A stretch of 9,542 bases of DNA from Fidelibacterota bacterium UBA7300 (GCA_002471865.1 DKQU01000070.1:1-9542); one strand, 5' to 3'; counted from the stretch's first letter, positions 1 through 7,125 are shown. Program-made: numbers and translations. The notes: generated from the letters alone by a model not told the origin.

Positions 1-1158
1 GAGAAATTCCTGAGCGATATGAAAGCCATCGTAAAACAGACGAAAGAACTGTTTGGTTCATTTCCTTACGACGATTACGTATTTCTTGTACTTCTTCTGG
101 AGAGCGGAGGTGGTGGATTAGAGCATCTCAATTCGTGTACCGTCCAGGGACAACGGTGGAAGTTTTCCGATGAGAAGAAGTACAAAGATTTCTTGACGCT
201 CATGAGCCATGAATTTTTCCACACGTGGAACGTGAAGCGGATTCGGCCTTTCGCCTTGGGGCCTTTTGATTACGATGAGGAAAACTACACTTCCGACTTG
301 TGGATAGCCGAAGGTTTCACCGAATACTATGAAAGTGTCATCCCCTACCGGGCAGGACTGTTCACGGAAGAAGATTATTTCGATTACGTGGGACGGCTTA
401 TCAAGCTGGTGGAGACAACTCCGGGGCGGCAGGTACAATCGCTGGCTGGGGCGAGCTTCGATAGTTGGATCAAGTACTACCGACAGGACGAGAACTCACC
501 CAATACACTTATTTCATACTATTCCAAGGGAGCTATAGTGGGCTTTCTGCTGAACCTGGTCATCGTTGAAAATACCGGCGGTGAAAAGTCGCTGGATGAT
601 GTATTCCGTAAAGTGTACAGCAAAATCTATGAGGGTGAACAGCGAGGATTTAAATCCGAAGAATTCCGGCAGATCTGTGAAGAAGTAGCAGGCCGAGACT
701 TGAGCGACATCTGGCAATATGTGGACAGTGTTGTAGAACTTGACTACGACCAATTTCTCTCATCTGTGGGCTGCCAACTTGAGCGGAGCTACGCTGATGA
801 TACCAAAGAATCTGACGCCTACTTCGGTTTGAAGCATAAGTCCAGTGACGGCCGGATTATAATCAAGACCGTTTATGACGGTACACCGGCGGCAGATGGC
901 GGCGTTAATGTGAATGACGAACTCATCGCACTAAACGGAAACCGGCTTACACCAGACAATGCGGTTAAACTTTTAAAAGAAACAACTGTGGATGAAAAAG
1001 CGAGTCTACTCATCTCCCGGGAAGGGGAAATTGCTGAACTGGAGATAACACCTTCAACCACTCCTCCTGACAAATTCTCCGTTATTCGGCTTGAAGAAGC
1101 GACAGACGATCAACAGCAACTGTTTGAAGCGTGGCTGGGAACATCGTGGGAGAAGTAG
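1..1158 (+). CDS. M61 family zinc aminopeptidase with PDZ domain (5' truncated by window edge)
   Basis: C-terminal 385 residues of a glycyl-aminopeptidase-like M61 metallopeptidase. The frame is open from base 1, so the gene starts upstream and the first Met (base 19) is probably internal; family members are near 600 residues, so the N-terminal domain is missing here. Numbering from that Met, a GGGGLEH stretch at about 30-36 is typical of M61. The zinc motif HEFFH lies at 64-68 (base 208 onward), followed by TWNVKRIRP, and the AEGFTEYY segment at about 97-104 supplies the expected third, glutamate zinc ligand. An all-helical C-terminal catalytic region follows, then a PDZ domain at about 255-345 (GTPAADGGVNVNDELIALNG). 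M61 enzymes remove N-terminal residues and are often periplasmic, but the signal region is outside the window. The end overlaps the next gene by up to 28 nt, implying an operon. The family is clear; the physiological substrate is unknown. Confidence 0.93.
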   Translation, partial: EKFLSDMKAIVKQTKELFGSFPYDDYVFLVLLLESGGGGLEHLNSCTVQGQRWKFSDEKKYKDFLTLMSHEFFHTWNVKRIRPFALGPFDYDEENYTSDLWIAEGFTEYYESVIPYRAGLFTEEDYFDYVGRLIKLVETTPGRQVQSLAGASFDSWIKYYRQDENSPNTLISYYSKGAIVGFLLNLVIVENTGGEKSLDDVFRKVYSKIYEGEQRGFKSEEFRQICEEVAGRDLSDIWQYVDSVVELDYDQFLSSVGCQLERSYADDTKESDAYFGLKHKSSDGRIIIKTVYDGTPAADGGVNVNDELIALNGNRLTPDNAVKLLKETTVDEKASLLISREGEIAELEITPSTTPPDKFSVIRLEEATDDQQQLFEAWLGTSWEK

Positions 1159-1781
1159 ATTATCCTGAGCCGGTAGTCGTTCTGGCTGACGGCCTCTTTC
1201 CTACTCACTCTGTCCCGCTCTCCATCCTCACTTCCGCCGGTACTCTCATCTGCTGTGACGGCGCCACTGACAAAGCTCTAGCCGCAGGCTGCACGCCAAC
1301 TCTCGTTATCGGTGATCTCGACTCTCTCCAGGCTGACCGGGAAAGCCTCAGCGGTGATGTCATCTGGGACAATGGACAAGAGAATACTGATCTAGAAAAA
1401 GCTATAGAGAGGTGTATAAACAACGGTATTTCGGAAGTAACTCTACTGGGAATCACCGGACTAAGGGATGATCACACGCTGGCCAATCTTCATCTGCTGG
1501 CCAACTTCAGCGGAGCCATCCGGCTGAAAGCCGTCACGGACTTTTTCACCATCATACCTCTCTCCGGTGAGAAAAAATTTGAAGCTGAAGCCGGTCGGCG
1601 AGTTTCCTTACACTGTTTAGGAAAGTCAGTGAAGATTACCACAGACGGTTTGAAGTACGATCTACACGGTGAAATGTTCTCCGGCAGCGGTCACGGCATG
1701 AGCAATGAAGCCACCGGCGATTCCTTTACTGTGACTGCGGAGAACGGCACAGTGCTGGTCTTCGTTTCTCACCCATCGTGA
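1131..1781 (+). CDS. Thiamine pyrophosphokinase
   Basis: Transfers pyrophosphate from ATP to thiamine to make the cofactor thiamine diphosphate in the cytoplasm. Up to 216 residues, normal for the family. Visible motifs: CCDGATDKAL at 41-50, the metal-binding GDLDS at 61-65, QENTDLEKA at 83-91 and RDDHTLANL at 112-120, all in the order seen in bacterial TPKs; the C-terminal half is the beta-rich thiamine-binding domain. The start is uncertain. The longest frame opens with GTG at 1131 and has no Shine-Dalgarno. A second in-frame GTG at 1146 has GGGA a few bases upstream and would remove five residues, bringing the N-terminus closer to relatives that begin just before the VVVLADG strand. It overlaps the peptidase by 28 nt (or 13 nt) and the following symporter by 4 nt, so translation is probably coupled. 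No TPP riboswitch is visible in front of it. Confidence 0.93.
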   Translation: MAGNIVGEVDYPEPVVVLADGLFPTHSVPLSILTSAGTLICCDGATDKALAAGCTPTLVIGDLDSLQADRESLSGDVIWDNGQENTDLEKAIERCINNGISEVTLLGITGLRDDHTLANLHLLANFSGAIRLKAVTDFFTIIPLSGEKKFEAEAGRRVSLHCLGKSVKITTDGLKYDLHGEMFSGSGHGMSNEATGDSFTVTAENGTVLVFVSHPS

Positions 1782-3157
1782 AACTCCCCTTCGATTCTCC
1801 CGGCGCCCTAGTAGTTCTCATCTACTTTGTGATGACTCTCGGCATCGGACTTTTTCGCAGCAGGCAGCGGTTCAGTGAGAACGAAAGCGATTATCTCTTA
1901 GCCGGGCGGAAGCTGACAATCTTTCCCTTCACCGCTTCACTGGTAGCTACTTGGTACGGCGGGATTCTCGGCGTGGGCGAGTTTACTTACTCTTACGGCA
2001 TCTCCAACTGGGTGGTGTTCGGACTCCCTTACTACATCTTCGCCCTCCTCTTCGCCTTCTTTGTGGCAGGCCGGATTCGACAGAGCGAATCCTTCACCAT
2101 CCCGGACCGGTTCCAAAAAGCTTACGGCAGAGGACCGGCCGTGATCAGCGCCGTGCTGGTGATGATCCTCGCCTCACCGGCTCCGTATATTTTGAGTGTG
2201 GGCGTACTTCTGGGATTTCTTTTCGGACTTCCGCTTCTTCCCGCACTTGTAATTGCTACACTCTTGAGTATGATTTACATCTACCGGGGCGGATTTCGCT
2301 CGGTGGTGCGGACGGATGTGCTGCAGTTTGTGCTCATGTTCGCCGGCTTCGGCGCTCTCGTGGCGTATGCAATTGGCGAGTACGGCGGGTTCGGACAACT
2401 GGCGGGAAAGCTGAACGGAATGGGCAAATCACTCCACCTGACGTGGCACGGCGGAAACACAACGCAGTATATCGTGATATGGTTCTTCATTGCCCTCTGG
2501 ACTTTCGTAGATCCCGGATTCTATCAGCGTTGCGCAGCAGCGAAATCACCAGCAGTGGCACGAAAGGGAATCATTATCTCCATCCTTTTCTGGATCGTAT
2601 TCGATTTTCTTACTCTCACCGCAGGACTCTATTCCGTCCTCTTACCTGTAGGTGTCATCACAGACGCGAAACTCGCCCTCCCGCTCCTAGGGATGGAGGT
2701 ACTCCCGCCGCTCCTGCAGGGACTCTTCTTCGCCGGACTGCTGGCCACCATCATGTCCACCGTGGACTCTCTGGGATTGATCAGCGCCATCACTTTCGGC
2801 CGAGATATCATGGCGAAAAGAAGCGGAGACTCGGTCAAGCAAACTCAAATGGGATTAATTGTCGTCGCAATCGGGTCGCTCATACTGGCGTGGTCGATTC
2901 CATCCGTAGTGAATCTCTGGCTTACGCTGGGGAGTGTGGTGGTACCTGGACTGCTACTGCCGTTTTTGGCAACATTCCTTCCGAAAGTCAGAATTCAAAA
3001 AGTGGAGTGGATGATGATCGCTTCAGCCGGAGCGAGTGTGATCTGGCTTCTGCTTGGAACAACAGATGTACCGTTACTCGGAGTACAGCCGTTTTATGCG
3101 GGAATGTTGGTTTCTATCGTTTGGACGGGTTGGGGACTGCTCAAGAACGGAGATTAG
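1778..3157 (+). CDS. Sodium:solute symporter (SSS/SLC5 family), substrate unknown
   Basis: Inner-membrane Na+-coupled transporter of 459 residues, within the family's usual range, with many hydrophobic segments of LeuT-fold type. Motifs: DYLLAGR at 38-44 followed by a TATWYGG-like turn at about 56-62; a family signature around GGFRSVVRTDVLQF at 171-184; DPGFYQR at 245-251; and TIMSTVDS at 324-331, matching the Na2-site helix with its conserved Ser/Thr residues. The start is a GTG inside the TPK stop region (GTGA, 1778-1781). There is no separate Shine-Dalgarno, so reinitiation after TPK is likely. Its tail overlaps the opposing aldolase gene by 4 nt. SSS substrates (sugars, amino acids, nucleosides, vitamins) cannot be read from sequence. 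Coupling to TPK makes thiamine or another vitamin a reasonable guess, but only a guess. Its G+C is high: 39 of 60 bases at 2101-2160. Confidence 0.92.
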   Translation: MKLPFDSPGALVVLIYFVMTLGIGLFRSRQRFSENESDYLLAGRKLTIFPFTASLVATWYGGILGVGEFTYSYGISNWVVFGLPYYIFALLFAFFVAGRIRQSESFTIPDRFQKAYGRGPAVISAVLVMILASPAPYILSVGVLLGFLFGLPLLPALVIATLLSMIYIYRGGFRSVVRTDVLQFVLMFAGFGALVAYAIGEYGGFGQLAGKLNGMGKSLHLTWHGGNTTQYIVIWFFIALWTFVDPGFYQRCAAAKSPAVARKGIIISILFWIVFDFLTLTAGLYSVLLPVGVITDAKLALPLLGMEVLPPLLQGLFFAGLLATIMSTVDSLGLISAITFGRDIMAKRSGDSVKQTQMGLIVVAIGSLILAWSIPSVVNLWLTLGSVVVPGLLLPFLATFLPKVRIQKVEWMMIASAGASVIWLLLGTTDVPLLGVQPFYAGMLVSIVWTGWGLLKNGD

Positions 3158-4173
3158 CTAGAAGCTTCCATCTCTTCGTTATACTTCCCCGTCGCCGCCG
3201 CACCGTTACATTTGGCTCGGTGCAGGAATGCCTGCTGAGCCGCCGAAACTTTGGCTGCATCTCCGCTCCACGCTTTCAATGCCGCGGCCTGCAGAGCGCG
3301 ACCGTAAGAGAAACTAAGTCTCCACGGTAAGTCAACACCAAGATCGTTCATGGCGTTCAAATGCTGAGTAGCGACAAGGTCACTTTGCCCGCCGGAAAGA
3401 AAGCAGATCCCCGGCACTGCCGCCGGCACCACCCGCAAAAGACACTCCACCGTCGCTTCGGCAACCTCTTCCACCGATGCCTGCTCGGGGCAGTCCAATG
3501 CGGAAATAATCATGTTGGGCTTCAGTATTATCCCTTCCAGCAGGACGCCCTGTTTGAAAAGCTCCTCGAACACCACCTGCAGCGTCTCCTCAGTCTCCAC
3601 GAAGCAATCATCAATCGTATGGTCTCCATCCATGAGCACTTCCGGCTCCACGATGGGGACAATGCCCACTTCCTGGCAGAGAGCAGCATAGCGAGCCAGG
3701 GCGTGAGCATTGGCTTCGATGCAAGTACGGCTGGGAATATCTTCACCGATGGTGATGACCGCCCGCCACTTGGCGAACTTGGATCCCAGATCGCTATACT
3801 CAGCCAGCCGTTCTCGGAGACCGTCTAACCCTTCCGTAACCTTTTCGCCGTCGTGACCGGCTAGCGCCTTGGCGCCTTTGTCCACCTTGATACCGGGGAG
3901 AACGCCTTTGGCGCTCAGATACTCCGGATAGAGCGTACCATCCGCCACTGTGGACTGGCGCAGCGTCTCATCAAACAGGATAACACCGCTGATGTGATTC
4001 TCCATCCCTTCTGTACCAAAGAGCATATCGCGGTATGCATTACGACTCTCTTTGGTGCTCTCCACACTAATGGATTCAAATCTCTTTGTACAGGTGGGAG
4101 TGCTTTCATCTGCCGCCAAAATTCCCTTACCATCTGCTACTATTGTATTTGCTATTTGAATTAAATCTTCCAT
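3154..4173 (-). CDS. Class I fructose-bisphosphate aldolase
   Basis: Cleaves fructose 1,6-bisphosphate to dihydroxyacetone phosphate and glyceraldehyde 3-phosphate, or condenses them in gluconeogenesis, by a Schiff-base mechanism in the cytoplasm. At 339 residues it matches the eukaryote-like class I family. Motifs: ADEST at 21-25 (active-site Asp22), KWR at 135-137, IVEPEVL at 174-180 with the catalytic glutamates, ILKPNM at 216-221 with Lys218 as the Schiff-base lysine, the phosphate-binding SGGQSD at 260-265 and SYGRALQ at 289-295. The C-terminal tail keeps a GKY motif, like the mobile tail of animal aldolases. The ATG at 4173 has a good Shine-Dalgarno (GAGAGGT, 5 nt away). It lies downstream of PPi-phosphofructokinase, separated by 173 bp that contain an inverted-repeat element and a candidate promoter. 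Its stop codon overlaps the symporter's. Confidence 0.96.
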   Translation of the reverse strand: MEDLIQIANTIVADGKGILAADESTPTCTKRFESISVESTKESRNAYRDMLFGTEGMENHISGVILFDETLRQSTVADGTLYPEYLSAKGVLPGIKVDKGAKALAGHDGEKVTEGLDGLRERLAEYSDLGSKFAKWRAVITIGEDIPSRTCIEANAHALARYAALCQEVGIVPIVEPEVLMDGDHTIDDCFVETEETLQVVFEELFKQGVLLEGIILKPNMIISALDCPEQASVEEVAEATVECLLRVVPAAVPGICFLSGGQSDLVATQHLNAMNDLGVDLPWRLSFSYGRALQAAALKAWSGDAAKVSAAQQAFLHRAKCNGAAATGKYNEEMEASS

Positions 4174-4178
4174 TTATT

Positions 4179-4185
4179 ACCTCTC
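4179..4185 (-). promoter_or_regulatory. Ribosome binding site of the aldolase gene
   Basis: On the - strand this reads GAGAGGT, five bases before the ATG at 4173-4171. It is one of the clearer Shine-Dalgarno sequences in the window and supports the chosen aldolase start. Confidence 0.75.
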
Positions 4186-4191
4186 TTATTT

Positions 4192-4197
4192 ATTATA
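4192..4197 (-). promoter_or_regulatory. Candidate -10 box for the aldolase gene
   Basis: The - strand carries a perfect TATAAT 18 nt before the aldolase ATG, in an AT-rich setting just ahead of the Shine-Dalgarno. Transcription would start close to the ribosome binding site, giving a very short leader. No good TTGACA is found 16-18 nt upstream; that region lies within the left arm of the inverted-repeat element (4206-4231). It suggests the aldolase can be transcribed separately from the upstream phosphofructokinase gene. A chance match in AT-rich sequence is possible. Confidence 0.4.
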
Positions 4198-4205
4198 AAC
4201 AATTT

Positions 4206-4346
4206 GCCACGAAGTCACTAAGACACCAAGAAAAGATGAACAATAAAGTACATATCGAAGATTAATGAATAGTTATTAGACATCACTTTCATAAGCCTAG
4301 GATAAAATCGTTTATTAAGTCCTTTGTGTCTTGGAGCCTTTGTGGC
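4206..4346. repeat. 141-bp intergenic element with 26-nt imperfect inverted arms built of 8-mer units
   Basis: The left arm (4206-4231) and the reverse complement of the right arm (4321-4346) match at 20 of 26 positions. Both start with GC followed by three 8-base units. On the left the units are CACGAAGT, CACTAAGA, CACCAAGA; on the right (- strand) they are CACAAAGG, CTCCAAGA, CACAAAGG, giving a consensus near CACNAAGR. An AT-rich 89-nt interior (4232-4320) has no convincing coding frame. The element starts on the base right after the phosphofructokinase stop codon and ends 32 bp before the aldolase start. It resembles a small non-autonomous mobile element (MITE-like) or a dispersed palindromic repeat. 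No target-site duplication is visible and no second copy occurs in the window, so its mobility is unproven. As RNA it could fold into a long imperfect hairpin. Confidence 0.7.
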
Positions 4347-5537
4347 TCAAGTTTGTCCAATTTCATTACGTATATCCACAAACCACTGTACCGTAGTATC
4401 GAATGGCTTTCCGCCTTTGATGCGATCAAACGCAATAAGTCCCAGTTTATCACCACTGTCATGATCCATTCCAACAACACCACTTTTGCCTACCAGTCCA
4501 AACTGGGCTGCCAGCTTAGCAGACTTGCGAATCAGATCAAGATCGCGGTCATTAGGTGCAGCCGACCGGGCGAAGTAGCCACTCTTCTGTACAAGTGTCT
4601 TCTCCGCTCCGAGCTTTTCCGTAAACTGTTTGGCAAACCACTGTCCGGGGTTGATATCATCCAGCCTGACATGACCAAACGGATCCCGCGGAACGTCTTC
4701 ACCTGCAGCTTCCATCTCCGCTACGATGGTTTCTACACCTGCGCCTTCACTCAGGAAGATGTTAACTCCGTCTTTCTCATCCATCCGTTCACGAAGTCGC
4801 TCTACCTCTATAGCAAAGTCAATAGCAAGTTCCGGCACGTACACGGCATCCACATACCATCGCTCGCGGGAAATGAGCAGTTCAGTGAGAAAGCGCCGTT
4901 TCGCCAAACGCAATCTGTATTCCCGAGCAGTCGCCGCAGTCAGCCAGCCGCAGTTGCGACCCATTACCTCGTGGATGATAAGCTGGCGGGTGCTAGTGGT
5001 GTTTTCGTTGGCAATATTCTCGAAGAAAATCGCTCCCTGCTCAGCTGCCGTCCAGGCACCCAAAGATTGTGTGATGGGAACCACATCATTATCTACAGTC
5101 TTAGGTAATCCTACCACGGTAAGTTTGTGACCTTTCTCCGCCAGATGAGCAGATAGTGCAGCCGCCATTGTGTTGGTATCATCACCTCCGATGGTGTGCA
5201 GGATTGTCACCCCATCCTTAACCAACTGTGCGGCAGCGACTTCTACCGGATTATCTCCTTCTTCAACATAACCCTTGTTTACGCAATCATCCACATTGGT
5301 CAACTTCACTCGACTGTTTCCGATAGGGCTTCCGCCGTACTCCATCAGGACTTCACTGTTTTGGCGAACGGTGTCCGGAAAATCGATGCTCTGCCCGATG
5401 AGTAGCCCCCGATAACCGTTAAGGTAGCCCATGAGTTGGGCATCTGGAGCGTTGGCTGAATATTCTGTCACCAAAGCACCGATTGATGCCGAAAGGCAAG
5501 GGGCCAGTCCACCGGATGTGATAAATGCTATCTTCAT
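4347..5537 (-). CDS. pfp: Pyrophosphate-dependent 6-phosphofructokinase (PPi-PFK)
   Basis: Reversibly phosphorylates fructose 6-phosphate to fructose 1,6-bisphosphate with pyrophosphate instead of ATP. 396 residues, close to the usual length of the short bacterial PPi-PFK family that begins with a GGLAPCLS-type loop (here 9-16). Donor choice is readable: GGDD at 117-120 has Asp120 where ATP enzymes carry Gly, and PKTVDND at 145-151 has Lys146 in place of the Gly of PGTIDND; both changes mark PPi use. Asp149 is the expected catalytic base, and MGRNCGW at 192-198 is the sugar-phosphate-binding motif. The ATG at 5537 directly precedes the first beta strand (KIAFITSGG) and is therefore credible, although no Shine-Dalgarno is visible (upstream reads TTTAACTC). 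It lies 127 bp downstream of citrate synthase on the same strand. Its stop codon abuts the inverted-repeat element. Confidence 0.95.
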   Translation of the reverse strand: MKIAFITSGGLAPCLSASIGALVTEYSANAPDAQLMGYLNGYRGLLIGQSIDFPDTVRQNSEVLMEYGGSPIGNSRVKLTNVDDCVNKGYVEEGDNPVEVAAAQLVKDGVTILHTIGGDDTNTMAAALSAHLAEKGHKLTVVGLPKTVDNDVVPITQSLGAWTAAEQGAIFFENIANENTTSTRQLIIHEVMGRNCGWLTAATAREYRLRLAKRRFLTELLISRERWYVDAVYVPELAIDFAIEVERLRERMDEKDGVNIFLSEGAGVETIVAEMEAAGEDVPRDPFGHVRLDDINPGQWFAKQFTEKLGAEKTLVQKSGYFARSAAPNDRDLDLIRKSAKLAAQFGLVGKSGVVGMDHDSGDKLGLIAFDRIKGGKPFDTTVQWFVDIRNEIGQT

Positions 5538-5664
5538 GAGTTAAATGATTTAGTAAATGGCTTAGAATTTAGAGTGAAAATATCACCAAGGAAAGAAACT
5601 GTTAACCAAAGATTGGATTGATATCATAAATGAGGTTATGATTGAAAACAGTCTGGTTTCAGCT

Positions 5665-6936
5665 TTACCTTTTGTCAATCGGAATGTAATCCGTAAGTGT
5701 GTTTCCAATATAGATTTGCCGCGGACGATTAATCCGCCCATCTTCACTTTCCGACATTTCTTTCCACTGAGCAATCCAGCCAGGAAGTCGGCCCAGTGCA
5801 AACATAACTGTAAACATCTGTGTCGGTATGCCCATAGCTCGGTAGATAATACCTGAGTAAAAGTCCACGTTGGGATAGAGCTTCCGTTCAATGAAATAGT
5901 CATCCTTCAACGCGATTTGCTCTAACTCCATAGCAATTTGAAGTAGAGGGTCAGACACACCGAGTCGTTCAAGAAGTCTATCAGCAGCCCCCTTTAATAT
6001 TCTGGCGCGGGGATCGAAGTTTTTATATACTCTGTGACCAAAACCAAAAAGCTTGAACTCAGTCTTTTTATCCTTAGCCATATCCACATATTTCTGGTAG
6101 TTCTGGTCATCATCGTGAATCATCTGCAGCATTTCAATTACTTTCTGATTTGCTCCGCCGTGCAGTTGACCCCAGAGTGCAGCAATACCTCCGGCGATGG
6201 AGATGAACAGGTTGGATAAACTACTTCCCACCATTCTAACTGTTGCTGTGGAGCAGTTTTGTTCGTGATCAGCATGCAGCACCAAAAGAAGTCGAAGAGC
6301 ATCTACCATTACCGGCTCAACATTGTAATCTTCTGCCGGTACCGAGAACATGGTGTAGAGGAAGTTTTCCTCGAATGAAACGTCGTTCCTTGGATAGACA
6401 AACGGTTGTCCAATGGATTTCTTATAAGAGAATGCTGCCAGCGTCTTAACTTTTGCCAATAAGCGGACAATATTCAAATCGATGTCACCATTTTCAGTTC
6501 TGGGATAAAAAGTTGAGAGAGCACCTACGGTGGAGGCCAATACCCCCATAGGATGAGCATTCATGGGATAGCCGTCAAACAACCTTTTAAAATCCTCATG
6601 AATCATTGAATGGTACCTTATCTCGTACCTGAATTTGTTTAGTTCATCCTGAGTCGGAAGTTTACCATAAATGAGAAGAAAGCACACTTCAACAAATGAA
6701 GATTTCTCTGCCAATTGCTCAATTGGAATACCTCTGTATCTAAGAATCCCCTGTTCACCATCAATGAAAGTAATGTCGCTTGTGCATGAACCCGTATTTC
6801 CATAGGCTGGGTCGAATGTTATGTAACCAGTCTCAGTCCTGAGATTTGTAACATCAATTCCCTTTTCACCTTCGGACCCTTCGATAATAGGCAGTTCAAT
6901 TGTCTGATCTTCCAAGATCAGTTTTGCATTGCTCAT
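5665..6936 (-). CDS. gltA: Citrate synthase (type II, hexameric-type)
   Basis: Condenses acetyl-CoA and oxaloacetate to citrate, the entry step of the TCA cycle, in the cytoplasm. At 423 residues it matches the length of the E. coli GltA class. By alignment with GltA the catalytic triad is His259 (in LHGGAN), His301 (in GFGHRVYKN) and Asp358 (in NVDFYSG). The LHADHEQNCST segment at 220-230, the N-terminal beta-rich part (GYITFDPAYGNTGSC at 37-51) and RYRGIPIEQLA at 66-76 are all typical of type II enzymes. The ATG at 6936 has a strong Shine-Dalgarno. It is divergent from the universal stress gene and is the first gene of the co-directional set gltA, pfp, fba. No strong terminator was seen in the 127 bp after it. 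Confidence 0.97.
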   Translation of the reverse strand: MSNAKLILEDQTIELPIIEGSEGEKGIDVTNLRTETGYITFDPAYGNTGSCTSDITFIDGEQGILRYRGIPIEQLAEKSSFVEVCFLLIYGKLPTQDELNKFRYEIRYHSMIHEDFKRLFDGYPMNAHPMGVLASTVGALSTFYPRTENGDIDLNIVRLLAKVKTLAAFSYKKSIGQPFVYPRNDVSFEENFLYTMFSVPAEDYNVEPVMVDALRLLLVLHADHEQNCSTATVRMVGSSLSNLFISIAGGIAALWGQLHGGANQKVIEMLQMIHDDDQNYQKYVDMAKDKKTEFKLFGFGHRVYKNFDPRARILKGAADRLLERLGVSDPLLQIAMELEQIALKDDYFIERKLYPNVDFYSGIIYRAMGIPTQMFTVMFALGRLPGWIAQWKEMSESEDGRINRPRQIYIGNTLTDYIPIDKR

Positions 6937-6940
6937 GATT

Positions 6941-6947
6941 TCACCTC
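6941..6947 (-). promoter_or_regulatory. Ribosome binding site of citrate synthase
   Basis: The - strand reads GAGGTGA immediately before a 4-nt spacer and the ATG at 6936-6934 (effective core GAGGTG). It supports the chosen start of the gene. Confidence 0.7.
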
Positions 6948-7096
6948 GGAGTTTTTGTCAATACTCATTATCATCATAAAGTAAATACCTCGGAATGCAG
7001 TATATGCAGTCTATCAAGAATTTAATAAATAGTAGGGAATTTTGAAAGAACCCCGTCGATTTATATTGGTAATTTAACCTCACAAAATATATTGAA

Positions 7097-7125
7097 TTGA
7101 CAAATGAATATTTAGTTGTAATTAT
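7097..7125 (+). promoter_or_regulatory. Candidate sigma70-type promoter for usp-porin
   Basis: A perfect TTGACA (7097-7102) is followed after 17 bp by AATTAT (7120-7125; four of six matches to TATAAT), preceded by TG one base upstream as in an extended -10. It would start transcription about 45 bases before the usp GTG. The region is very AT-rich and the organism's promoter consensus is unknown, so this is only a candidate. Confidence 0.35.

Noticed and set aside
1951..3330. A 459-codon open frame on the + strand in another frame inside the symporter and running into the aldolase gene
   Set aside because: The product is Arg-rich low-complexity sequence without any family motif, and it is fully overlapped by two genes with clear motifs. 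Long out-of-frame stretches are expected in this G+C-rich part.
3361..3828. A 155-codon + strand frame antisense to the aldolase gene
   Set aside because: It is His/Leu/Gln-rich translation typical of the reverse strand of a coding region, with no family motif.
4198..4354. Target-site duplication flanking the inverted-repeat element
   Set aside because: The flanks AACAATTT and TCAAGTTT do not form a clear direct repeat, so transposition is not shown.
4326..5108. A 260-codon + strand frame antisense to the phosphofructokinase gene
   Set aside because: It is the complement of a strongly conserved gene, has no recognisable domain or ribosome binding site, and starts inside the inverted-repeat element.
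5623..5642. Perfect 7-bp hairpin (ATCATAA / TTATGAT, 6-nt loop) downstream of citrate synthase
   Set aside because: The stem is almost all A-T and is not followed by a T-run on the - strand, so it is too weak to call a terminator.
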